Source of the DNA: an uncultured Bacilli bacterium
Lineage (GTDB): Bacteria > Bacillota_I > Bacilli_A > RF39 > UBA660
Length of the DNA: 13,232 nt
Assembly (NCBI GenBank): GCA_934096015.1
Contig: CAKOLD010000024.1
Coordinates: 1-13,232 of the forward strand
Direction of reading: 5' to 3'
In this document: positions 6,999 through 13,232 of the stretch, one piece after another
Layout: the number at the start of each line of letters is the position of its first letter
Position numbering within the stretch: position 1 is the stretch's first letter
The notes under the pieces: model-generated
The model's database searches: none
What the model was told of the DNA's origin: nothing
The model's input: only the letters and a program-made list of their open reading frames with translations
Made by a program: the position numbers and the translations under genes

Positions 6999-7773
6999 CT
7001 CTATCTATGACCTCCTTAGCCAAATTCATGTAAGCTTCTGCAGCTCTACTTAATGGATCGTATTCATTTATTGGTTCTCCATGACTTGGAGCTTCAACTA
7101 ATCTTATAAGTCGTGGAATTATTGTATTGAATACTTTTTCTTTAAAAAACTTTCTAACCTCTTCAACAACTTCTAAACCAAGATTTGTTCTAGAATCTAA
7201 CATTGTAAGTAAAACACCTTCAATTTTCAAATTAGGATTCAATCTTGTTTGGGTCATTATAATTGTATTTAATAATTGAGTTATTCCCTCTAGAGCAAAA
7301 AATTCACATTGAACTGGAATAATTACTGAATCACTAGCAACTAATGCATTAGTAGTTATCAATCCTAATGATGGAGGGCAATCTATAATAATATAGTCAT
7401 ATTTATCTTTAATTGCCTCTAAAGAATTTCTAAGTTGTTCATTTTTTTTGAATGTTACGTCTTGATATCCTTTTTCAACTAATTCAATGTCTATTCCAGC
7501 TAAATTTATAGTTGCTGGAAGTATTGATAAGTTTTTAAAACGCGTTTTAACTATAGCTTTTTTAGCTTCGCATTTTCCTGATAAAACATCATATACACTA
7601 AAAGCTATATCTCCTTTATTGATGCCAAGACCTGTTGATGTGTTTCCTTGAGGATCTAAATCTACTAAAAGTGTTTTTTTACCTGATTTACCTAATGAAG
7701 CTGAAAGATTTATACTAGTTGTAGTTTTACCAACGCCACCCTTTTGATTTACTAAAGATATAACTTTTGTCAT
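6988..7773 (-). CDS. parA: Chromosome-partitioning ATPase ParA (Soj), 261 aa
   Basis: Deviant-Walker ATPase that dimerises on DNA with ATP and is released by ParB; Soj-type members also act on DnaA. Motifs: KGGVGKTT at residues 11-18 (with the signature lysine), VDLDPQGN (Walker A'), and IIDCPPSLG (Walker B). Length is typical of chromosomal Soj. ATG 7773 is chosen: AAAAGG lies 11 bases upstream, whereas GTG 7782 would begin only two bases after it. First gene of the operon parA-parB-mscS-DUF951-abgT-like, driven by a promoter at 7811-7839. Confidence 0.97.
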   Translation of the reverse strand: MTKVISLVNQKGGVGKTTTSINLSASLGKSGKKTLLVDLDPQGNTSTGLGINKGDIAFSVYDVLSGKCEAKKAIVKTRFKNLSILPATINLAGIDIELVEKGYQDVTFKKNEQLRNSLEAIKDKYDYIIIDCPPSLGLITTNALVASDSVIIPVQCEFFALEGITQLLNTIIMTQTRLNPNLKIEGVLLTMLDSRTNLGLEVVEEVRKFFKEKVFNTIIPRLIRLVEAPSHGEPINEYDPLSRAAEAYMNLAKEVIDRDGE

Positions 7774-7810
7774 TTTAATCACTGCCTTTTATATTTCTTA
7801 TACGTATTAT

Positions 7811-7839
7811 ATTTTATCATACATACAATCAAAAGCCAA
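7811..7839 (-). promoter_or_regulatory. Promoter of the parA operon
   Basis: Extended -10 TGATAAAAT (TAAAAT at 7811-7816) and TTGGCT at 7834-7839 with a 17-base spacer. It starts a few bases after the ftsH terminator T-run; transcription would begin near 7803, about 30 bases before ATG. Confidence 0.7.
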
Positions 7840-7847
7840 TTAAAAAT

Positions 7848-7880
7848 AAAAAAGATTCTGTTACTTTTTAGAATCTTTTT
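7848..7880 (-). terminator. Terminator of tilS-ftsH
   Basis: Eleven-pair stem AAAAAGATTCT/AGAATCTTTTT (7870-7880 with 7849-7859), ten-base loop, then a T-rich run. It covers the last ftsH codons and stop. Confidence 0.85.
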
Positions 7881-9825
7881 CTTCATCTATTTTTTTTATT
7901 AAATCTTCTTTTGATAATTTTGTATAGCCTTTTATACCTAACATCTTTGCTTCTTGACGTAATTTTGTTAATTCTTCATCTTCATCTTTAGATAGTTTTC
8001 CAGTTTTAACAAGTTCATCAATTTCTTCTTTAGTTATAGTTTCTTTTTCAATTAGTACATCACTTAGTAGTCTAACTAGTTTTTCGTTTTCTTTTAAAAT
8101 TTTAGTGGCTTTTTTATAGCATGAATCAATTATTTTTCTAACTTCTTGATCAATTTCTAAAGCTACGGCATCTGAGAAGTTACGAGTTTTATTATAATCT
8201 CTACCTAAGAAAACTCCTTCACTTTTATGTTCTAATTGAACAGGTCCTAAATCACTCATACCATATTCTGTGACCATACTTCTAGCAATTTTGGTGGCTC
8301 TTGAAAAGTCATCACTTGCCCCTGTAGAAATTTCTCCAAAGTATAATTCTTCACTTACTCTTCCTCCTAAAAGTCCAGTGATACTTGCTAAGAGTTCATT
8401 TTTGGTCATAACACTGATTTTTTCTTCTTTTGGAAGCATCATAGTGTAGCCGCCAGCCATTCCACGTGGAATTATTGTAATTTTGTGTACTTCATTCGCA
8501 TCTTCTAATTTGATTCCTATAACTGCATGTCCTGCTTCGTGTAAACTTACTAATTTCTTTTCTTTGTCTGTAATTTTTCTGCTTGTTTTTGCAGGCCCCA
8601 TTAAAACTCTATCAGTTGCTTCATCTATTTCTTGTTGAGTTATTTTATTCTTATTTCTTCTTACTGCTAATAAAGCAGATTCATTTAGTAAATTTTCTAG
8701 GTCAGCTCCACTAAACCCAGGAGTTCTTTTTGATATATTTTCAAGATTAACACTTTCATCAAATATTTTATCTCTAGCATGAACTTTAAGAATTGCTTCT
8801 CTTTCTTTTTGATCAGGTAAACTAACTGTTACTTGTCTATCGAATCTTCCTGGTCTTAATAATGCTGGGTCTAGAACATCAGGCCTATTTGTTGCTGCTA
8901 TTATTATGATTCCCTCGTTAGCACCAAATCCATCCATTTCTGTTAATAATTGATTTAGTGTTTGTTCTCTTTCATCATGTCCCCCGCCAAGTCCAGTTCC
9001 ACGTTGTCTACCAACTGCATCTATTTCATCTATAAATATTAGACACGGAGCGTTGTTTTTTGCTTGTTTAAACATATCTCTTACTCTACTAGCTCCTACT
9101 CCAACAAATAATTCAACAAAATCAGATCCACTTATAAAGTAAAAAGGAACGTTAGCTTCACCAGCTACAGCTTTTGCTAATAAAGTTTTACCTGTACCTG
9201 GAGGCCCTACTAATAAAACTCCTTTAGGAATTCTTGCACCTAATTTTTGGAATTTTTTAGGATTTTTTAAAAAGTCAATTAATTCTCTAACCTCTTCTTT
9301 TTCTTCAGTTAAGCCTGCTACATCTGTAAATTTAACTTTTCCACCATCTTCACTTAATTTTGCACGACTCTTTCCAAAATCCATAGAGTTTTTATTTCCT
9401 CCATTTATTTTATTAAATAAAATGAAGGTAGCTCCTATTAAAATAACAAATGGTAAAATATTTACTATAATAACTAGAAAGCTGTTATTTTCAGGATTTG
9501 ACTCAGTATTTATTTCAAATTCATTTTTATCTGCATAAGTTAATATTCTGTCCATAACAGATTCTGATAGAGGAATGTTCGCTTTAAAAAATTCATTTTT
9601 TTTGTAGTCCTCTAACTGTCCTGTTATGTAATAAACTCCTGCACTAGTTTTTTCTGTTATTGTTATGTTTTTTACCTTATCTTTAGATAGCTCACTTATT
9701 AATTCATCATAACTGATTTTGTGAACTTCTTTATTTGTATAATTAAAAGTAATTAGTGTTCCTAAAATCATTAAAATTAATATTAAATAAAGGCTACCTT
9801 GTTTTGCAACTTTTTTATTATTCAT
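7861..9825 (-). CDS. ftsH: ATP-dependent zinc metalloprotease FtsH, 654 aa, with Rho_N/SAP-like C-terminal extension
   Basis: Membrane-anchored hexameric AAA protease that degrades misfolded membrane and regulatory proteins. Visible parts: helix 1 (about 11-28), external domain, helix 2 (about 116-137), Walker A GPPGTGKT (207-214), pore FVG (240-242), Walker B LIFIDE (262-267), second region of homology with arginine fingers near 327 and 330, zinc site HEAGH (429-433) and the third ligand Asp in TGASDDFSRAT (about 506). After the usual end, residues 619-647 add a helix-extended-helix module (LRQEAKMLGIKGYTKLSKED) like Rho_N/SAP domains. Start ATG 9825 overlaps the tilS stop as ATGA; AGGAG is seven bases upstream in tilS. 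All catalytic residues are present. Confidence 0.98.
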   Translation of the reverse strand: MNNKKVAKQGSLYLILILMILGTLITFNYTNKEVHKISYDELISELSKDKVKNITITEKTSAGVYYITGQLEDYKKNEFFKANIPLSESVMDRILTYADKNEFEINTESNPENNSFLVIIVNILPFVILIGATFILFNKINGGNKNSMDFGKSRAKLSEDGGKVKFTDVAGLTEEKEEVRELIDFLKNPKKFQKLGARIPKGVLLVGPPGTGKTLLAKAVAGEANVPFYFISGSDFVELFVGVGASRVRDMFKQAKNNAPCLIFIDEIDAVGRQRGTGLGGGHDEREQTLNQLLTEMDGFGANEGIIIIAATNRPDVLDPALLRPGRFDRQVTVSLPDQKEREAILKVHARDKIFDESVNLENISKRTPGFSGADLENLLNESALLAVRRNKNKITQQEIDEATDRVLMGPAKTSRKITDKEKKLVSLHEAGHAVIGIKLEDANEVHKITIIPRGMAGGYTMMLPKEEKISVMTKNELLASITGLLGGRVSEELYFGEISTGASDDFSRATKIARSMVTEYGMSDLGPVQLEHKSEGVFLGRDYNKTRNFSDAVALEIDQEVRKIIDSCYKKATKILKENEKLVRLLSDVLIEKETITKEEIDELVKTGKLSKDEDEELTKLRQEAKMLGIKGYTKLSKEDLIKKIDEEKDSKK

Positions 9826-11162
9826 TTTCTCTCTCCTTTTAAATTGTACTGTATTATTATATCATATTTATCTGTTAATTTAACATCTAAATTACTTTTT
9901 TTTAATCCTGGTATCCAAATAATTGTTCCAGCTGAGTCAGTAACAATTGGCCAAGAATTTCTAAAGCTATTTTCTATTTTATTTTCAATAAAAATTTCCT
10001 TAACTTTTTTGTAATTTGTCATATTTTTTACAATCATTTTGTCGCCATCTTGCCTGTTTCTAACTATTATCGGAAGAGTTAGATTTTGGCTATTTAATCT
10101 TATTGTATAATTGCTAGTGTCTTTTATTGTTCTGTCAGTAGAAATTTTTAAAACATCCTTGGTTGGCAATGTAATTTTATCTTTCAGTATTATATTAAAA
10201 TTACTGGTTTCTATTTTTTCTTTGTAATCAAAAATTAGTTTACTGTAATTTTTTGCTATTTTTATATTATTTGGAAAATTCATCATAATTTGAGGTTTGG
10301 AATTTTTAATCACATCAAATATAGATTTAATATGATTGTTATTAACTAAATGAGTGTTGTCTTTGTAAATGGATGTCAAAATATTATTTAAAATTCCTTT
10401 TTGTATTACTATGTCTTCTTTTTTAAACTTACTTAAATCTAATTGTTTATTTTTATATATCGCTGGTAGTTTTTTTCGAATTTCTTTTTTTATATAATTT
10501 GAAGCTTCTAAAACTTCTTCATTGTATTCTAAGTATTTTAAGTGAATATTTTCATTTTCTTTTTTTAAAATTGGTAGAATATAATGTCTATATCTATTTC
10601 TAGTGTATTTATCTGATTCATTAGATTGATCAATTCTATAAGGAATGTTTTTATTTTCGACAAGTTCTTTTATTTCGCTTTTCGTATATTTTACTAGAGG
10701 CCTTATCATTATGTAATTATTATTTGTTATTTGATAGCTTTTAAAACCTGCGTATCCTTCAAGTGTTGATCCTCTAGTTATTCTCATTAATATAGTCTCT
10801 ATTAAATCATCGCCGTGATGAGCAGTCGCTAAGTATTTTGCATTATATTTTTTCAATATTTTTTCAAAAAAATTATATCTTATATTTCTGGCATCTTGAT
10901 GAAAATTATCTTTATTATAATTTTCTATCTTCATACCTTCAAATATTATATTATTAATATAACAATAGTTTTTAACAAAAGAATACTCTTCTTCACTTTC
11001 TTTTCTAACATTATGATTAACATGAGCACATATAACGTTATAGTTTAAGCTATGTAATTCTGAAAGAAGGAACATAGAATCTGGTCCTCCAGAGCAGGCA
11101 ACTACAATTGATTCTTTTTTATTAATATTAAATTTTTTTAGATAACTTTCAATCTTATCCAT
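9822..11162 (-). CDS. tilS: tRNA(Ile)-lysidine synthase TilS, 446 aa
   Basis: Adds lysine to C34 of the CAU-anticodon tRNA-Ile so it reads AUA, essential where AUA codons are used as heavily as in this AT-rich DNA. N-terminal PP-loop ATPase: SGGPDS at 24-29, AHVNHNVR at 46-53, HHGDDLIET at 115-123 and the RxTRGS loop near 127-132. The C-terminal part shows the tRNA-binding domain, RNRQDGDKM about 60 residues from the end and a final IIWIPGL. Length is usual. ATG 11162 follows GGTGAT. Co-transcribed and translationally coupled with ftsH, the common Firmicute pairing (hpt, often between them, is absent). Confidence 0.96.
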   Translation of the reverse strand: MDKIESYLKKFNINKKESIVVACSGGPDSMFLLSELHSLNYNVICAHVNHNVRKESEEEYSFVKNYCYINNIIFEGMKIENYNKDNFHQDARNIRYNFFEKILKKYNAKYLATAHHGDDLIETILMRITRGSTLEGYAGFKSYQITNNNYIMIRPLVKYTKSEIKELVENKNIPYRIDQSNESDKYTRNRYRHYILPILKKENENIHLKYLEYNEEVLEASNYIKKEIRKKLPAIYKNKQLDLSKFKKEDIVIQKGILNNILTSIYKDNTHLVNNNHIKSIFDVIKNSKPQIMMNFPNNIKIAKNYSKLIFDYKEKIETSNFNIILKDKITLPTKDVLKISTDRTIKDTSNYTIRLNSQNLTLPIIVRNRQDGDKMIVKNMTNYKKVKEIFIENKIENSFRNSWPIVTDSAGTIIWIPGLKKSNLDVKLTDKYDIIIQYNLKGERK

Positions 11163-11181
11163 AATATCACCGTTATTTTCT

Positions 11182-11210
11182 ATTTTATATTATTACTTAT
11201 TTTAATGCAA
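11182..11210 (-). promoter_or_regulatory. Candidate promoter of tilS-ftsH
   Basis: TAAAAT at 11182-11187 and TTGCAT at 11205-11210, spacer 17. The -35 is a poor match (three of six) and lies one base past the rpsI terminator T-run. Confidence 0.45.
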
Positions 11211-11211
11211 G

Positions 11212-11233
11212 AAAAAACCTCGAAAAAACGAGG
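11212..11233 (-). terminator. Terminator of rplM-rpsI
   Basis: CCTCG/CGAGG stem (11229-11233 with 11218-11222), six-T loop, then six T (11212-11217). It is one of the few GC-rich elements in the coding half and a clear intrinsic terminator. Confidence 0.92.
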
Positions 11234-11247
11234 TATTGAAACAATAA

Positions 11248-11664
11248 TTAACGTTTTGAAAATTGTGGTGCTCTACGAGCTTTTTTAAGACCGTATTTCT
11301 TACGTTCTTTAACTCTTGGATCACGAGTAATAAATCCATAACTTTTTAGAACTTTACGATAAGAATCATCTCTAGTTTGGTCAGTATCTTGATCATATTC
11401 TAATAAAGCTTTTGTAATTCCTAAACGAATTGCACCCGCTTGTCCAGAGAATCCTCCACCTTTTACAGTTACAGTTATATCAAATGTAGATTCATTGTTA
11501 GTAACAACTAAAGGTTGTTTTAAATCCATTACTAGTGTTGCAAAAGGAAAATATTCATTTACATCTTTTCCGTTAACAGTAATATTTCCTTTACCAGGAA
11601 CAATTTTTACTTGAGCAACTGAACGTTTTCTTTTACCAGTTGCAGTTATCATATCTTTTTTCAC
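11248..11664 (-). CDS. rpsI: 30S ribosomal protein S9, 138 aa
   Basis: Small-subunit head protein whose C-terminal tail reaches the P-site tRNA. Recognised by TATGKRKRSVAQVKIVPG near the N-terminus, the central GGGFSGQAGAIRLGI segment, DPRVKERKKYG and the basic terminal KARRAPQFSKR with the conserved final Lys-Arg. The start is GTG 11664: AGGAGGA lies at 11671-11677, six bases upstream, whereas the in-frame ATG four codons on would be about 18 bases away. The Shine-Dalgarno overlaps the rplM stop, coupling the two genes. A strong terminator follows. Confidence 0.97.
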   Translation of the reverse strand: MKKDMITATGKRKRSVAQVKIVPGKGNITVNGKDVNEYFPFATLVMDLKQPLVVTNNESTFDITVTVKGGGFSGQAGAIRLGITKALLEYDQDTDQTRDDSYRKVLKSYGFITRDPRVKERKKYGLKKARRAPQFSKR

Positions 11665-11675
11665 TCTGTATCCTC

Positions 11676-12107
11676 CTAATCAATAGTAATTTCAGTTGGT
11701 TTTTGAGCTTGATGTTTATGATCACTTTCAGCATAAACAAAAAGTTTTTTGGCAGCAGCTCTTCCAAGTCTATTATGAGGAAGCATTCCTTTAACAGCTC
11801 TTTCAACCATTTCTACTGGATATTTTTCAATCATTTCTTTAGCGTTACGTTCTCTTAATCCTCCTGGAAATCCAGAATGATTATAATACATTTTGTCATC
11901 TAATTTATTACCTGTTAATTTTACTTTATCAGCGTTAATAATAATTACGTAATCTCCACAATCAATATGAGGTGTAAATGTTACTTTGTGTTTTCCTCTT
12001 AAAATATGAGCAGCTTTAGTAGCAACTCTACCTAAAGGTTTATTCGCAGCATCAATTACATACCATTTACGTTCTACTGTTTCTTTCTTTTCCATAAATG
12101 TTTTCAT
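11676..12107 (-). CDS. rplM: 50S ribosomal protein L13, 143 aa
   Basis: Early-assembling large-subunit protein. Family signatures: ERKWYVIDAANKPLGRVAT, LRGKHKVTFTPHIDCGDYV, the YYNHSGFPGGLRERNA segment and VKGMLPHNRLGRAAAKKL. ATG 12107 lies eight bases after AAGGA and gives the usual short N-terminal lead; Met5 is less well placed. Pairs with rpsI as in nearly all bacteria. Here the pair is separated from the usual truA/ecf ribosomal cluster and sits between tsaE and tilS. A near-consensus promoter and a 70-base leader precede it. Confidence 0.98.
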   Translation of the reverse strand: MKTFMEKKETVERKWYVIDAANKPLGRVATKAAHILRGKHKVTFTPHIDCGDYVIIINADKVKLTGNKLDDKMYYNHSGFPGGLRERNAKEMIEKYPVEMVERAVKGMLPHNRLGRAAAKKLFVYAESDHKHQAQKPTEITID

Positions 12108-12181
12108 AATTTAAATCCTTTCAGTTATTTTTTATAAATGATTTCCCACGTCAAATAAAAAAAATAATTAAAAATGTACCG
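12108..12181 (-). promoter_or_regulatory. rplM 5' leader, possible ribosomal-protein (L13) autoregulatory element
   Basis: Predicted transcript start near 12181 leaves about 74 untranslated bases. A nine-pair stem (12159-12167 with 12125-12133) encloses GACGTGGGAAATC, the only GC-bearing block in the leader. Firmicute L13 leaders are known to bind L13 and control this operon. The stem is all A-T, so the fold is weakly supported. Confidence 0.35.
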
Positions 12182-12187
12182 TATAAA

Positions 12188-12216
12188 ATTATATGATACT
12201 TTTTAATTAAAGTCAA
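12188..12216 (-). promoter_or_regulatory. Strong sigma-A promoter of rplM-rpsI
   Basis: TTGACT (12211-12216), 17-base spacer and TATAAT (12188-12193), eleven of twelve consensus matches. It lies just after the tsaE stop; no clear terminator separates tsaE from it, so some read-through from tsaE is likely. Confidence 0.88.
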
Positions 12217-12241
12217 CTAAAACTTACTCTCTAGGCTTTTT

Positions 12242-12694
12242 TTATAATACGTAATTTACTAAATCCTCATATTTTTGTCCATGAGGTTTAAGAATTAAAA
12301 TTCTTGTATTTTCGTCTATAATTTTAAATTTGATATCTAATCTTTCTTCTGGTAATTGATCTTCTATTAAATCAGACCATTCAATTATAGATACCGCGTT
12401 TTGTGAAAAGTAATCATTAAAACCGATTTGAGATTCATTATCTTCTAAACGGTATACATCCATATGATAAAGTGGCATTTCTCCATTCGTATATTCTTTA
12501 ACTATATTGAAAGTTGGACTAGTAATTGTTTCTTCTATTCCTAGCGACTTAGCAAAACCTTTAACAAATACAGTTTTTCCACTGCCAAGTTCACCATCTA
12601 GGCAGATAATCATTCCTGGAAATTTTTCTGATTCTATGTTTTCAGCTAATTCCATTGTATCTTTTTCATTTCTTGAAGTAAATTTATAATCCAT
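12242..12694 (-). CDS. tsaE: tRNA threonylcarbamoyladenosine biosynthesis ATPase TsaE, 150 aa
   Basis: ATPase that works with TsaB-TsaD to make t6A at position 37 of ANN-decoding tRNAs. Walker A GELGSGKT at 34-41, SPTFNIV at 59-65 (switch I), HMDVYRL at 77-83 and IIEWSD at about 103-108 are the family landmarks; 150 residues is normal. Start ATG 12694 follows AGGGTGAT by five bases. It sits alone between an rRNA operon and rplM, without the tsaB-rimI-tsaD neighbours common in Firmicutes, so those partners must be encoded elsewhere. It has its own strong promoter. Confidence 0.96.
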   Translation of the reverse strand: MDYKFTSRNEKDTMELAENIESEKFPGMIICLDGELGSGKTVFVKGFAKSLGIEETITSPTFNIVKEYTNGEMPLYHMDVYRLEDNESQIGFNDYFSQNAVSIIEWSDLIEDQLPEERLDIKFKIIDENTRILILKPHGQKYEDLVNYVL

Positions 12695-12713
12695 TTATTA
12701 TCACCCTAAAATT

Positions 12714-12742
12714 ATTATAAAAAAAATATATTTTTATATCAA
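12714..12742 (-). promoter_or_regulatory. Strong sigma-A promoter of tsaE
   Basis: TTGATA (12737-12742), 17-base spacer, TATAAT (12714-12719). Transcription would begin near 12707, leaving a leader of about 13 bases that is little more than the ribosome binding site. Confidence 0.82.
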
Positions 12743-12798
12743 TATAATTTACTTTTTTTTACATTAATTTTAAATTAATAAATTTTTGCAAAAAAAAA

Positions 12799-12900
12799 TT
12801 GGCAACTACCTATTTTCGCTTACACTATCGTCGGCGTATAAGTGCTTAACTTCTGTGTTCGGGATGGGAACAGGTGTATCCACTTAGCTATCGTCACCAA
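12799..12900 (-). rRNA. rrf: 5S ribosomal RNA
   Basis: The minus strand holds the 5S core CCCGAACACAGAAGTTAAGC, with terminal-stem ends TTGGTGAC and GTTGCCAA that pair with each other. About 102 bases between the paired ends is short for Bacilli (about 116) and closer to Mollicutes. Nine T (minus strand) follow the stem, with no separate GC-rich terminator hairpin; the rRNA transcript may end here. Confidence 0.95.
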
Positions 12901-12957
12901 TAAAGGATATTGTCCTTTAAAAACTAGATAATGTATCACCAAATTAATCAAAAAATA
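12901..12957 (-). other. 23S-5S internal transcribed spacer with small hairpin
   Basis: A seven-pair stem TAAAGGA/TCCTTTA (12913-12919 with 12901-12907) with a five-base loop directly precedes 5S; it may serve rRNA processing. No tRNA gene lies in the spacer. Confidence 0.7.

Positions 12958-13232
<275 letters not shown>

Noticed and set aside
8459..8472. Perfect 14-base palindrome ATTCCACGTGGAAT inside ftsH, considered as a parS site
   Set aside because: It shares CACGTG with parS but differs at the flanking positions (about 10 of 16 matches), and it encodes the invariant IPRG of FtsH, so coding constraint explains it.
9822..9824. UGA as tryptophan (Mollicutes code 4)
   Set aside because: TGA ends tilS at its expected length and tryptophans I checked are TGG, so the standard code fits.

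Overview
The window is AT-rich DNA from a low-GC Firmicute. The short 5S rRNA (about 102 nt), the AT-rich codons and the gene set suggest a small-genome uncultured Bacilli lineage near Erysipelotrichia/RF39/Mollicutes. The family-level assignment is inference. The standard code is in use: tilS ends in TGA, and the tryptophans I checked in tsaE, rplM, tilS and abgT-like are TGG. Every gene I can support lies on the minus strand, so the window reads from high to low coordinates, co-directional with the rRNA operon.

Right end to about 3600 (core, read 13232 down to 3595). The 3' end of a 23S rRNA and a 5S rRNA are followed by tsaE (tRNA t6A synthesis). Then come rplM-rpsI (L13-S9) with a strong promoter and a possible autoregulatory leader, tilS-ftsH (tRNA-Ile lysidine synthase and membrane AAA protease, overlapping ATGA), and an apparent five-gene operon: parA-parB (chromosome segregation), an MscS-type channel, a DUF951/YyzM protein and an AbgT-family transporter. 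Transcription units are packed tightly: at three junctions the U-tract of one terminator abuts or nearly abuts the -35 box of the next promoter.

About 3600 to 1 (accessory region). This part holds a 63-aa charged helical protein behind a near-consensus promoter, a truncated zinc amidase fragment, a 573-aa protein resembling the sporadically distributed TIGR04141/DUF6119 family, a possible 30-aa hydrophobic peptide, and a Fic protein with a VbhA-like antitoxin domain that runs off the left edge. The Fic reading frame has an in-frame TAA two codons before the catalytic histidine. The 573-aa gene has a terminator-like hairpin between its only visible promoter and its ribosome binding site. The presence of a Fic toxin-antitoxin gene, a sporadic family and a gene fragment suggests a decaying defence or mobile island beside a conserved, probably origin-proximal block. 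No integrase, transposase, tRNA, CRISPR array or convincing parS site is visible.
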